From contig JANATG010000003.1 of assembly GCA_029449235.1 (NCBI GenBank), positions 2,356,001-2,420,000 of the forward strand: 64,000 bases of DNA, in the 5' to 3' direction. Of the stretch, positions 33,915-46,854 are shown piece by piece. This stretch comes from Linnemannia schmuckeri. Lineage: Eukaryota > Mortierellomycota > Mortierellomycetes > Mortierellales > Mortierellaceae. The notes below the pieces were generated by a model, which worked only from the letters and a program-made list of their open reading frames with translations, ran no database searches and was not told the origin of the DNA. Each line of letters starts with the position of its first letter. Position 1 is the stretch's first letter. A program made the translations under genes and the position numbers.

Positions 33915-36654
33915 ATGTTCCGTCTCTCGACCGTCGTCGCCTCGAGGGCCGCCATGGCCTCGGCCACCCGTCGCGCCCTCCCTGCCTTTGCCACTTCTGC
34001 CCGTCACTATGCCGTCGGAAAGACCGCCCTCTCAGCCGAGAATGTAAATCACAACACTTCTCTTCTTTCTCGTTTACTCATCTCGATCTCACGCTATGCA
34101 ATACTAGATTGTAACAACAACAGTACTGATCTCGTTTACGCAACCGTTTCTCCCCTGATTGATTGACTTGTAGGATGTTGTCGCCAAGATTGATGGAAAG
34201 CGTCAGGAATCGCTCATTGGTGGTGGTCTGAAGAGAATCGAGACTCAGCACAAGAAGGCAGGTTCATCCACAATAACAGAACAGAACATTATAGGCAGTC
34301 AATAACGCGATCACATAGACACGCCAGACACGACAACACAAGGAGAAATACAGACATGGATTAAGTGGACATACACAGACACGCAGACAAGCTAGATCTA
34401 TATTCTACTTTAGCAGCATACCTCTCCTTCTACAGATCCTACTAACACTTTGTCGTACCTTTTATTTCTCTCTATTCTTTTCACTTTGGACGGGATTCAT
34501 TTTAACCACAATAGGGCAAGTTGACTGCTCGTGAGCGTATCGAGCTTTTGTTGGATGCTGGATCTTTCCGCGAGTACGATGCCTTTGTCGAGCACCAGTG
34601 CGTCGACTTTGGCATGGAGAAGCAGAAGGTAACTTTGAAAGATTGGATCGATTCTACTCCCAAAGATAATATTGCCTTCTTTATCTCAACAGGCCTTGCC
34701 GATTGCATTGTCAATGAATGATATATCACACCAAGAGACAGTCGGATCAAGGTTACTCACACTCACTTCTTTCTCTTCACGTTCCTTTATCCTGAATTAG
34801 ATCACGGGAGATGGTGTTGTTACAGGTCACGGAACCATCAACGGTCGCCGTGTATTCCTCTTCTCGCAGGACTTCACCGCCTTTGGTGGTTCGCTTTCCA
34901 AGACCCACGCCCAAAAGATCTGTAAGGTCATGGACAAGGCTCTTCTTGTCGGTGCCCCCGTCATCGGCTTGAACGACTCTGGCGGAGCTCGTATTCAGGA
35001 GGGTGTTGAGTCCCTCGCCGGTTATGCCGATATCTTCTTGGTATGTTCACATTACATCCTTTTCTTTGGCAGGAAAGTCAACGCCAACTGGGAAATAAGC
35101 AGCAGGACGCGACGCGACTTGAATCGCCCACTGCAGCGCGCCGAAAGACGAAAGAGCAAGGATGAAAACGAAAATAACAACACGCCTCGCATTGACGGCA
35201 TATTTGGGTACAAAAGAAGAGTGAACGCCCCTTGGTCATACTCACTTCACAACACTCCACAACACAACACGACAACAACACGGACCAATTGACATGCTCA
35301 ATTAACACTCTCACATGCACGTTACAGCAACCATCCCTTCTAACTTGACTATGTTTATGTTTCTAATAGAAAAACGTGATGTCGTCGGGAGTTGTTCCTC
35401 AGATCTCTCTGATTATGGGACCCTGCGCTGGAGGTGCTGTCTATTCGCCTGCTTTGACCGATTTCACCTTCATGGTCCGTGATACCTCGTACCTTTTCGT
35501 CACTGGCCCCGATGTCGTCAAGACCGTCACCAAGGAGGAGGTCACCCAGGAGGAGCTCGGAGGAGCCAAGGCCCACACTGTCAAGTCTGGTGTCGCCCAT
35601 AATGCCTTTGAGAACGATGTTGAGGCTTTGCAGCGCCTTCGTGACTTTGTCGACTTCTTGCCCCTTTCCAACAAGGAGCCCGCCCCTGTCCGCTACACCG
35701 ACGATCCCTCAACCCGCGAGGATGCCTCGTTGAACCAGATCGTCCCCATCGATTCGACCAAGGCCTACGATATTAAGGATGTCATCACCCGTTTGGTTGA
35801 TGACTCCCAGTTCTTTGAGATTATGCCCGACTATGCCAAGAACATTGTCATCGGTTTCGGCCGTATGGGTGGTCGCACTGTCTCGATCATTGCCAACCAG
35901 CCCTTGGTCTCGTCCGGAGTTCTTGATATCAACTCGTCTGTCAAGGCTGCCCGCTTTGTCCGTTTCGCCGATGCCTTCAACATTCCAATTTTGACCTTGG
36001 TCGATGTGCCCGGTTTCTTGCCCGGTACCGCCCAGGAGCACAACGGTATTATCCGTCACGGAGCCAAGCTCTTGTACGCCTATGCCGAGGCCACCGTCCC
36101 CAAGGTCACTGTTATTACCCGCAAGGCCTATGGTGGTGCCTACGATGTCATGAGCTCCAAGCACCTTCGCGGTGACCTCAACTATGCCTGGCCCACCGCC
36201 GAGATTGCTGTCATGGGGTAAGCAACTTTTTTTCTTTGTTTACTCTATTTTTGTGTATTTTGGGCTTGCTTGCTACAGGCTGCTGATGCGTTGCAAGCCT
36301 AAAATATTATCTCTTTTTGCTAATTGTGTGTTGGCTGTGGATGATGGTTTGCCCTGAAAATGAAAACGGAAGGTGGCACTGTAATGCTAACGATGTGTAA
36401 AAATTCTGTTGCCTCAATCTAATAGAGCAAAGGGTGCGGTTGAGATTATTTTCCGTTCCAGTTCTGATCGTGCGACGGCTGAGAAGGATTATATTAGCAA
36501 GTTTGCCAACCCCTTGCCCGCAGCGCAGCGCGGATATGTCGATGATGTAATTGAGCCCTCGACTACCCGCCGCAGGATCATTGAGGACTTGGAGATGCTG
36601 CGTACCAAGAAGCAGGAGAACCCCCAGCGCAAGCACGGCAACATTCCATTGTAA
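33915..36654 (+). CDS. PCCB: Propionyl-CoA carboxylase beta subunit
   Basis: This is the carboxyltransferase subunit that moves CO2 from biotin to propionyl-CoA in mitochondria. Six exons (33915-34043, 34174-34257, 34515-34628, 34801-35040, 35370-36217, 36426-36654) give 547 residues (human 539). A presequence covers about 1-45 (LSTVVASRAAMASATRRALP). Conserved blocks follow: GKLTARERIELLLD, SQDFTAFGGSLSKTHAQKI, LNDSGGARIQEGVESLAGYA, LIMGPCAGGAVYSPALTDF, VDVPGFLPGTAQE and ITRKAYGGAYDVMSSKHL. The end RKHANIPL-like motif is RKHGNIPL. Intron 2 (34258-34514) has a GC donor (GCAGGT); the nearby GT would break the frame at HKK-GKLTARERI. PCCA is divergent upstream. Confidence 0.96.
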
Positions 36655-38324
36655 AAAACTTTACTGAAGTTGTGATGAAGGCGACAGTGACACAACGCCG
36701 TTTTCACCTTTTTCGTTTCGTTAAGAGAAACTGAAGTGAGAGCAGGACAGGTAGGAGGAGGGAGTAAGATTGAATGTCGACATTCAGGCACACTCTCGTC
36801 ACCCTCCCTCACTGGACTAAGTTTACTGCTACTCTTTTCGATTACGACTTTTATTACACTCTTTACTCTGGATCCCCCGTTTTTTGTCATTTTATCCATT
36901 TTATCATTTTTTTTCTTCACCTCCACCACAGCTTGATATATTTTTTTTGCTTCTTAGAAACTCCTCTCCAGCTCATTGAATGAATAAAACAAAACACATT
37001 CAAAAAGAACTTGATAAAGAAAAGTGGGCTATGAAGAGCAACAAAAAAATGACAGAGAGAAGGAAACAAGGGGGCAAATGAAGGGATCAAATCGATGATC
37101 GCTTTATGATTCAATATGTCAGTCAGGAACGTTGTCGTGGGTCAAAAGAGCAGGTTGCGAGTCGTTTAGGGATCATTCAATTCTAGTTTTTTGGATCTTA
37201 TTTAAAGGAGGTTTGGTTGTTTGTTCATTTGTTTGGTTGTTGGAAGCTGGGTTTATTGCTTTTTTGCTGTTGATGATGACAGTAAAAAAAGGAGGTCTGA
37301 GGAAAGAGAGGAGGAAGACGGTTCGACTATGAACATACCCCTATTTTTCGGGGCTATTTTCGTAAGGACACATCAGGGTAAAAAGGGTTGAAGCGCTCAA
37401 ATGGATAGGCTGGGTACGAGGACCAGGCTAGCAAGCAGGCGTTTCGCTATTTTTTTTTTTTTTTTTTTTTTTTGCCACGGTCTAAAGTTGTGAAAGAGAG
37501 CGTGGTGTCATACCCGCATCGTTTTCACTTTTTTCTCCGTTGGGTTGGATGAGGGAAGGAGGGAAAGGAGGGAAAAAGGGAAGGAGGGAAAGAGGGATGA
37601 GCGGAGAATAATAAAGGTAACCAACAATGAGGAACAAAAGAGGGCTTGTGTCTGTTAGCCTTGTCTTTTTTGGTGCCTGACTCTGCAAAAGAGCTCACTG
37701 GTTACGTTTTCTGCGGGGATCGGGGTTCTTTGGGCGAGACTCTGGACCCTGGTCACAAAAACGGACAAAATGAGGACAGGTAACTTTGCGTGTATGTTGA
37801 CGGTGGTACCCGTTCCTGTCTTGACCTTGTTGAACTCTCTTCTTCTACTTGGCTCTTGAAAGAGCTGAAGAGCTGTCTGGCCCTCTTTTTTAATTTTTTT
37901 TCTGTTTGCCTGTTCATTATTGTTACCCTTTCATCCTCAGTCTCCTCACCTTTCTCTTACAGTCCCCTGACCTTGGGTCCCCGAAGAAGATTGAGTAAGA
38001 CATGGAGGCAATGGAATGAAATGAGCCGAAGGGAATTCAGGGACAAGTAAAGGATGATGACGGATGTCGACCTTTCGCAAACAAGAAAATCGAACAGTTT
38101 TAAAATTTCGCGTGCTGCCTGTATGTGTTGCAGCCTCGAGGTTGTCCAAACCCCCCCTCCCCTTTTTTTGTCTTTGCAATGTGTATGTGTGTATGGGAGT
38201 TGGATCATTGCCGCGGAGTGATGTGTAGTGAGCCTTGGGCACCGATTACACCCAATGCACCAGCCCTGTCTGTCCTATTGTTGGCCAATGTGCGAAGTAA
38301 CAGGGATGTGTGTGTGCGAGGATA

Positions 38325-38357
<33 letters not shown>

Positions 38358-41300
38358 CGCGCATACACACACACAGCACAGACAGGCACACAGTTCTGAC
38401 AATGCGCTCATTCAATTGGGGCATACTTTGCATACATCGTTGAGATACTCCATAACACAATGGACATGTATGTATATGTACAATACAGTGTAGCGACAAC
38501 AAAGAAGCAAAGAAAAAAGAAAAAGAAAAATAAAAAAAAAAGTTGGTCATATGCCTCCCTGTCTTCTTCAAAAGTTGATCCGCCTGATCTGAATCCCCCT
38601 AGACTCACAGGCACACTCTCTGACATGAGCTCACTCAACCTCATGGCTACTTCCCTCATTGTTTTTATTCCTTCGCCTTTTCCTTTGTATCGTTTTCTCA
38701 TCTCTTTTCTTTTCTTTTCTTCTTCTCTCTTCTCACTTTCTTCTCATCTCTTTCATTTCTGCTCTTCATTGTAATTCACCCATCCCATTCCTTCTAGCAA
38801 GACTCGCTCCTCTTCATTTCTTTTTTTTATTCTATTCCTCAATCGCTCTATTATTTTTTCAAGTCACACACATACATACTCACGTCTCTCACTCACTCTC
38901 TCTTACTCTCTCACTCTCTCTCTCTCACTCTCTCTGTGTGTGTCTCTTCACTATTGTGTCTATTCACATAACTCCACTCTCCTACTCCACAATCCTCGCT
39001 CCCTTGGACTTCTCTTTCTCTCTTCCCTTCACTCTGTCTCTTGTTCATCTTCTCTATCGCCTCCCATTCTTAGTTCGATTGCTCGTCGATTTCTTTCTCT
39101 TTCTTCTCCCTCATCCTTTACATCCCAGCCCACTTCAACTTTTACCTGTTTGTCTATCGATCCTAATTCCCGCACCTCTCCTTCCCCGAGTTTTCAGTCA
39201 TATCCCAGCATCATCATCATCATTACCCTATTCGCCCTTCTTACCTTGCACCTTCCTTTGCCAATCTGCTTGTCTGCCCTAGTGGTAGAGTAATAGCGTC
39301 GCATATACACATCCTCCCTTCGGACCCCTGGCTGCATTTCCTACCCCTCCACGTCCACTCTTCTGCTGCTTTTTGCAGTCCTTTCCTTCACCTCCCCTGA
39401 CACTACATTTTCTCTCTTCTTCCTTGCCCTCGATCTTCTTCCACCGTTTCCTCCCGCCATAATCCAATGCCGTCCTCATCCGGCGCGATCAGCTCGGTAA
39501 GTTATCCTCCCCTTTCTTCCCTTCTTCCCTTCTTCCTTTCCTCCCATCCATTGTCCGTTACTCGTTTATGTATCCTGTCTAGTCCTGCGTGCGCGTGCGC
39601 GTGCGTGTGCGCGTGTGTGTGTGCCTCGTTCTGTCTCTCTCTCGCTGCCTCTCGACAGTTTCCCTTCTCATCCTCGTTCTTGCTCGCTCTCCTTCCCCTA
39701 CATCCTATTTTTTTGTGCCTCGTGTTCTTTCTCCTCCTCGTCCTCCTACTCTCCTGTGCCTGTTCTTTCTTTCTCTTGCATTTTGTGTTTTCTCTCGCTC
39801 TTGTGTGTATTGTCTGTGTTTGTATTTTGCCTCCCCTCTTTCCCTTCCTGGTCCACCCCCCAACCCATCTCCACCCCAGCTCCCCTTTTCCCAGCTCCCT
39901 CCTCTTTTTGTCTTTTGTCCTCTCCCTAGTCACTCCACTTCCCATCGTGTTGTCGCATCGTCATTTTTTTTCTTTGTTGACTACTTTCTACCCCTCTCCA
40001 GCTAAGCTGTGTGCTTTGCTTTTGTTTTGTTTTGTTTTGTTTGTCCCTTTAATCTGTTTTCAGTCTATCCCTCTTTGTTTTTTTCATCCCTCTTCTCTTC
40101 CTTTTCTTTTCTCCAGTTCGGCACGAATTTTCCCAACACGAAAAAAAAAAAAAAAAAAAAAAAATGAAAGAGTAAAGAAGTTATACTGCTTCTTTCCCAT
40201 TTTCTTTTCTTCCCTTTCCCGCGTTGTTTGTTATAACCCGTCGATCTATTGAGGACTAAACGGGTTCGTCCAGGTTTAAAAGTTCAAAAGCAGTGGCAGA
40301 ACTCACTTGTCCATTTTCGTGAACGTGTACATGGTTCCGATCCGCTCTAGTTTTGGGGCTGCAGTGACGAAGTTCTAGGACCATATATATGTATATATAA
40401 AAAAGAAGAGTTCTAGCCTACCCTTGTCAATTTGTTCCCCTCCCTCCTCTTCCCACATCCATTTCCCTTTTCCTACCTCTCCTCACTCCCTCCCTTCCCT
40501 TTGTCACTCCCGGTGACTCTTCATATCTGCGAGCCTTTTTGCACTCTTCTCTGCTCTCTTCCTTTTACTTCTCTCTCTCTCTCGTTCTTTCTGTCGTTCT
40601 TTCTCTCTCTCGCGCGCTCTCTCTCTCTTTTCTTTCCCCCTACTCTTCTCTACTCCTATTGTATTCTCTTTGCATTACAAACAAACGAACAGTTCGTTTT
40701 TCTCTCCATTCCATTACTTTCCCTTCTTCGACATCGCCACCATTTTTTTTTCACAGTCCGTCGTGGGTTATATAACTCTTTGTCTCACAAATATATCGTC
40801 AACTTTGTTGGTCTCAGCGCCCTTCTCCATAAAACGCGAATTGCGACGGATCCCCCAGCATCCGGCGGGCTCCCCTTCTTCACTCATGGAACACACACAT
40901 GTACACATGCGCATACACAACACCATAGACCTATTCCTTCTCTTTCCTTCTTTCTTTTCCTTCATTTCTGTTTTTTGTTTCTCCTATCTCGCTTACTTCA
41001 CTATTATTTTTTTCACTCTCCCAACCACAGCATATTCACACACACATACAGAAGATTTCCCTACCACTGTTCTGTAACAATTCCTTTACTTTTCAAACAA
41101 CTCAAGGCACCTTTTGAGAGCGCACACACACACACTTAGCAAGCACTGAAGACAAACAAACAAAACTCCTGCATCACCTCTGGCTTTTGCTCAACGCTCC
41201 TCTTCCCTACACCTCCTTCTATTACCACCACCCTTCAAACCCCGTCCTCATCATTCCCACTCAGACACCGTCTTCACGGTGTGGCCAACACCTGGTCTTT

Positions 41301-42064
41301 GCTCTGCTGCACGCTCCGCGCGTACTTCCTGTGCGCCTGTGTCTGCGTCTCGTCTCTTGGCAGAGCCCACGCCAACAACAACAACATGAACGTGTCTTTC
41401 AGAACACTCACCTCAATGTTCTCTTCTCCATTTTTCTCTTACTCTGATCCTTCACTCCTACCCCCTCCTCCAATGCCTCCACCTGCAACATCTTCTTCCT
41501 CCTCTCCTTCCCCTTCCGCTGCCTCCTCTATTTCATCCTCATCCTCGTCGTCTTCCTCCTCCGGCTCGACCTCGTCGTCATCGTCTCTGTTATCCGCATC
41601 TCTGTTGGCCTCGACGTCACTTCTTACTCCTCGACCTTGCCTCTACTGGCGTGCTCCTCCCCCTTCACCTCGACGTCGACCTTTACCTCATCAATGGATG
41701 CACCCAACTACAACTACACCAATTTCAACAACAACATCAACCTCAACTCTGACGCCTACTTTCCCTCCTTCTTCTGGTGCCTCTTCCACCTCATCTTTAT
41801 CTTCTGTCGATCGTGCTACTCCTACTTCAACTTCTCTTTCTTTCTCTCTTGCCCCTTCCTCGCATGATCCAATTACCTCTTTACGTTTCTCTGCCCTTAT
41901 GAACGACTCTTCGACGTCTACGTTTGAACGACCTCCACGGTTACGACAAATCAATCCATTCCAACGACTCTGCCTCTCGGCTCCTTGCTCACCCGCACTA
42001 TCCTCTCGACCCTCACAGCTCGTCTTTGCTTCGGGTGCGGTAGGAACGGCATCCGGTTTAGGTC
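36655..42064. other. Long pyrimidine-rich region, probable leader or giant intron of the next gene
   Basis: This is 5.4 kb with no independently supported gene. From about 38640 to 41280 the plus strand is almost all C/T, with long Phe/Ser/Leu open frames that reflect composition. T24 (37450-37473), T31 (38327-38357) and A24 (40141-40164) runs occur. A candidate first coding exon for the Byr4-like gene lies at 39467-39496 (MPSSSGAISS, then GTAAGT). The stretch may be promoter, 5' UTR intron or both. Confidence 0.5.
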
Positions 42065-45000
42065 ATGTCTTTGGTCGACCCCTCCAAGCCAAGGAGACCA
42101 TCCCTTGTTCCGCACTCAACTGTACACAATGGCAGAAAGAACCTCCACAGTCCCTCGCCCAACAGGCCCAATCGCCCTCGCATACTTTTCAACAGCAGTG
42201 TGCTGTCCATAAGCGGTTTCGACTCTTCCGCCAGCGACCAAGGAGATGTCAGGTCCATGCGTCGAGTTATCATCATCACAGTGGGACTACCTCCCAAGGA
42301 AAGGGAACTAACAATGGACCTAATTATATCTTGCCCCCTACGACGGTTTATCCACTTGTGGTTCGGCCCGATAAGATTCTGTTGGACCACCATGAAGAGC
42401 CACCCGTGCAGGAGTCTTGGTGGCCTACTTTGACTTCTTCCATTTCAATGTCGTCCCGGCTCTCGTTCTCGACCGTATCGCTCTCACTCTCGACTACCAA
42501 CACCACGACCTCTTCGACTGTATCGTTTCAGACTCATGGTTCTGAGGACGATGAGAGTTTTCTCTCCACCGGCGGGTCTTATCCTTCTTCGCAAGCTTCG
42601 AAAAAGTTGTCGAAGAAGGAGAAGCAACTTCAGAAGCAGTTACAGAAACAGGAGCAGCAACGACAACAACAACAGCAACAGAAGCTTCGGTGTCTTTGCT
42701 ACCTCGACACCTCTCTTGACAACCAGCTCGACATCCAACAATCTCAACAGCCACAACAACCACAAAAGCAGCAACATTCCTCGCAACAGTCTAAAGGGTC
42801 GTCAAAAAAATCCAAGGACAAGGACAAGGAGAAGGATAGGGAGGCGACAGGTCGACTCAGGAGGATCTGGAACGATTCAGTCATCAATTTTCACAAGTCG
42901 AAGCCTCCAGGAAGTAATGGTAATCGACAGTCGCCTTCGCCTTCACCTTCGCCTTCGCACTCTTCGTCGGGATACCATCACACAACTGTCACGGGAGCAG
43001 GTGATTCGTCTCAGCACAGCAACAACTCGCAGGCGGATGCTGGGGTGCCAATGAGACATAGTCTAAGTGGGACGGACATCTCGGACGAGGGGAACCACTC
43101 GCTATCAGATATTGAGGATGATCTTTTGGATGGCGAGTCGTTCCGACACCTGCGCCATGGGTCCACAGCGACGCCGTCAACCAGCAACAACAGCAGCAAC
43201 TACAGTCATCATCGCGTGTCCTTTCAGGGACCTTATGGAGCGTCATCTAACAAGGCTTCTTCAGCTTCTGGAGCTAGCTCGCGACCTAAGGACGATCTGA
43301 GGGCTATCGCGCGCCACCAGGCAGAACTCAGTCTCCAGCAGCACCAGGAGCCTTTGGATGACAACAATAAAGATGGCGAGGACGACTTTCGGTACAGCAT
43401 GAGCATGGATGACGATGAAGACCCTGATCGTGTCCTGGCATCTCTCCCCCCTCCACCACCTCCAGTCCTCTCCTCCTTTGGCAGTCATATCACCGAAAAC
43501 AATGAGGAAGATGACGAAGACGAGGACTGGGACATCCAATCCGATTCGGGAGCTCCTTCCTCTTCAACTCTAATGTACTCTGCCGACGTGCGTGAACCTT
43601 CCTGCCGGTCCACCCTCGCCCTCCCCATGTCCGCCAACTCGGCCCACAACAAGGCCTATCTCAAGAAACCTTCGAACGCCAACCTCTCCTCTCTCCGTTC
43701 TCGTCAACGGTGCTTCTCTCTCCCCGCGGATACGGTCCCCCCCAAGGGCGGGTTCTTGAAGATGTCGTCATCGACGCCGAGTGAAAACTGGGATGAGGAT
43801 TTTGATATTTCTGCGGATATTCATGTGCCAACCAAGGTTGTTGAGAACCAAATGTCGTTGCAGATGGATTTGTATAACATTAAGGATTTTGCTTCCCAAA
43901 TCGAAGGTTAGGATTTCTTTTATTAATATTTGCTTGTTATTAATCGACTCCCTTTTTCCACAACAACAACAACTAACAATTTTATCTTCGAACTTCATTA
44001 CTGTATGACATATAGATCTGAAGACGCTGAGGGCGTCGTTGAGGATGGCGTCCAGTTCGCTCAAGGCGACAAACCCAAAGAAGCACCAAGACCTCTCGAT
44101 GCTCTTCCAACGCGACTGGGAGCAGGCCGAGGTCATTATTGATCTTGGTGAGATCGCCCAAACCAGTCCCACTACCACCTCCCCACCCGGTGCCTCCTCC
44201 TCTCTTGGATCTTCCGGTAAAAAGGCATCCGAGCCCAGTTTGGCTTCTCTTTCGACTGGTGCTGCTGGTGGTCTATCGAGCAAGCCTTCGATGGGGTTCA
44301 AACCCCGTCGACCGGCACTTTCGACGTCTGCACCTGCCAACAATCATTTGAACGGACTGTCAGCTTTTCAGTCGATCCAACAGACCCATCAGGCCCGATC
44401 GGAATCGCAGTCTTCAAGCCTGACAGGGACAACACTCGTGTCTTCGTCGTCAGGGGATACTGAGAGTGATACGTGTCCGTCGACCAGGGCTTCTTCTCGT
44501 GCCTCTTCATCCGCGTCGGCTTCCTTGAAGGTTGATATTGAGGCTGCAGTTGAAGGGTTGGCGCTCTCCCACCAGGGTTCAACTTCTCCTCAGGGCACTA
44601 CAGCAAGGAGGGTTGGAGGCGGGATGAGATTGAGACAGGCGTCGTCGATGGCGTACATGAAGGAAAGTTGTAGCAGCCCCGCAGGACTCGGACTCTGCAC
44701 ATCTCCCATGACACCCCTCCGCACCTCCACCAACCGGAACTCAACTTCCTCCACGAACGATGAGGATTATGATGAGTATGATGATGATGATTTGGAGATC
44801 AAGTATGAAAACGCGTCGATTGGATTGTTGAGGTTTCCCGAGGGCGAGCAGCCGCTCCATGGAGGGTTCCATAATAAGGAGGATTCTTCGGCGACGGTGA
44901 AGCCGTTGTCGTCTCGTAGTCCCAAGGAGAGCGGAGGGAGTGGGTTCCAGGCGGAAGTGGAGGCGTCTTTCCGGCGGTACCAGAAGTATTCTCATTACTC

Positions 45001-45367
45001 TAAACGACGCACCACCGGCGGGCTCCCAAACAGCCGACGCCCCACCGATGATCACTACGAAGTGTTATACGACGACGAGGAGGATGACGAGGAAGAAGAA
45101 GATGACGGGTACGAGAGCTATGGCTCCTCGTCCATCGGAGTCTTCACACCCATCCCCTCCGATCGGCACATGCAAGTCCTGAAGGATATCCTAATGGAGG
45201 GTCTGGGTACGGAGGTGGCGAGACAGTATATGTTCAAACAGGGAGAACAAGATCATGTGAGGTTCTCGGTGGAGGTGATCCCGGGGCTGTTGGGACACTT
45301 GAAGGGATTGCAGCAGCGGTTGGGGGATCAATTGATGGAGCTGCAGTCTTTGACTGTTATTGTCTGA
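42065..45367 (+). CDS. Byr4/Bfa1-like septation or mitotic-exit regulator
   Basis: Byr4 and Bfa1 are scaffold parts of the two-component GAP that restrains the Spg1/Tem1 GTPase and so controls septation or mitotic exit. Proposed exons 42065-42280, 42376-43906 and 44016-45367 give about 1032 residues. The family signature spans the last intron: ENWDEDFDI, then IHVPTKVVENQMSLQMDLYN and KDFASQIE joined to DLKTLRASL. The rest is Ser/Gln/Asp-rich and apparently disordered, with acidic runs (DEEDDEEEEDD) and a short conserved-looking C-terminus. The second intron is firm; the 42281-42375 intron is suggested by a frame change and is less sure. The N-terminus is unresolved: an acceptor ends at 42061, and 39467-39496 could be exon 1 across a 2.6-kb intron. 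Family call moderate. Confidence 0.55.
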
Positions 45368-46854
45368 GGGTGTTGGTTGGTTGGTTGGTTGGTTGGTGGT
45401 GGACGTGTCGATTGTCTGTGACCATTGACGCGCTTTTTTTTTTTTTCTAGGATAGGGGGGTTTTTTCATGTTTTTTTTTGTTTTTCTCTACTTGCCGACT
45501 TCTTTTCTGTTGCGTTTACTAATTGTACATAGTCCCACACCTTTCTTAATTCGCGTTCCTTTCTTTGATCCTTTTTCGTTTGGCGCCTTTCGCTTAATGT
45601 ACTTGTAGCAGCTTTCTGTAAATTCAATAGACACTTTTTTTTTCTCTCTCTTCTCTCTTTTCTCTCTCGTTCTTACGTGTGAACATGTACTCATGCAAAG
45701 AATCTCTAACACACCCTTTCAAAAAAAAAAGCAAGCATAATGAGTGCAGTTTTTACTTAATTGAGGCGAGAAAGAGGGGGGGGAGACACATGCAGTATTT
45801 TCTACGATTTCAATTCTCATGTGCTCTACACGTGTTGTTTGACCAACGCCTAACTCTTTTTTTTTTTCTATGTTCCTCTGATGCATTTGATAATGTGGGT
45901 AAATCGGACCGAAGGGGACAAGTGACCGATTACGTTCATGTAGTGCATGCAGAGAGACTGCGTGAGTTAGGAAAGGAGACATGAAAATACGAAATGAGGG
46001 AAAAGGAGGGGGGAGGGTGTAGAAGACCTACAAGGCTACAAGCCCTTCCTTCCCACCCCTCTTTTTTTTTTTTTTTTTTTTTCTTGCAACAAACTCAAGA
46101 GATGAAAAGTCGATTCATGCTTCTTGCTGCTGTTGCCTTGTCTTGTCTTTTTTTTTTTTTTTTTTTTTTCCTCGTGAAAAAAAAAAAAAACCACAAGCAT
46201 GAAAGCGAAACGACATGATTTTTTTTTCCTGTTGAGTTTCATTATTCAGGCGCCTTTTCCATCATGCATGCGATGATGATGCGAGCACTCAGGAGGTTCG
46301 ACGTGATCGACTTCTTTGAAATTCAAGAAAAAAGGAAAGAGGGAAGGAGGGAGAGGAGAGGAGCCGCGTAAAAGCCGTCTGACAAACTCAAAAAGTGAAA
46401 CAAAAAAAAAAAAAAGAAAAAAAAACCCGCCTTTCGCTCCAAAAGGTGACGACGCGAGAGACAAAATAAATATCCGATTATATAAAAAAAAAAATCATTA
46501 CTATTTTTGCGATCTAAAGAACTCGACACGATAGAACGCTCCCCGTTTGCAACTATAATAAACAAAAACAAAAAAAGTGCTATGCCTGACATCACTTGGT
46601 GAACGGGATAGTATGTTTTTGATATGACCACTTAGGCTGCCTAGACTAGAGTTAGACCGGACTAAATCCATAAAACGCGTTGGAGCAAAAAAAATACCGA
46701 CGCGAAAAAAAGCTATATGTAACAATAACAGCCAACATACAAGAATTGACGAGTGGAAAAGTTTACAGTTTGAGCAGTGTCGGAATCATACGCTGTAGAA
46801 GCTAACCTATCTGCCTATCAGACCGACCTTCCCGCTTTCATTCTCTCGACCCAC
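45368..46854. other. Intergenic region between two gene 3' ends
   Basis: The region separates convergent genes. It starts with a TTGG repeat (45372-45396) right after the Byr4-like stop and holds several A/T runs (46062-46081, 46149-46169, 46177-46190). No gene is supported. Confidence 0.5.
45372..45396. repeat. TTGG tetranucleotide microsatellite
   Basis: About six copies of GTTG/TTGG directly after the stop codon of the Byr4-like gene, so inside its probable 3' UTR. Confidence 0.9.

Noticed and set aside
39502..39945. Arg/Lys-rich minus-strand frame
   Set aside because: It is antisense to the C/T-rich leader and purely compositional.
38659..41139. Long plus-strand frames in the pyrimidine-rich region
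   Set aside because: They are Leu/Ser/Phe runs due to C/T composition; several frames are open at once.
41281..42280. Poly-Ser N-terminal extension of the Byr4-like frame
   Set aside because: The stretch is open in the main frame but low in complexity, and a different frame from 42065 looks more protein-like. It may still be partly coding.
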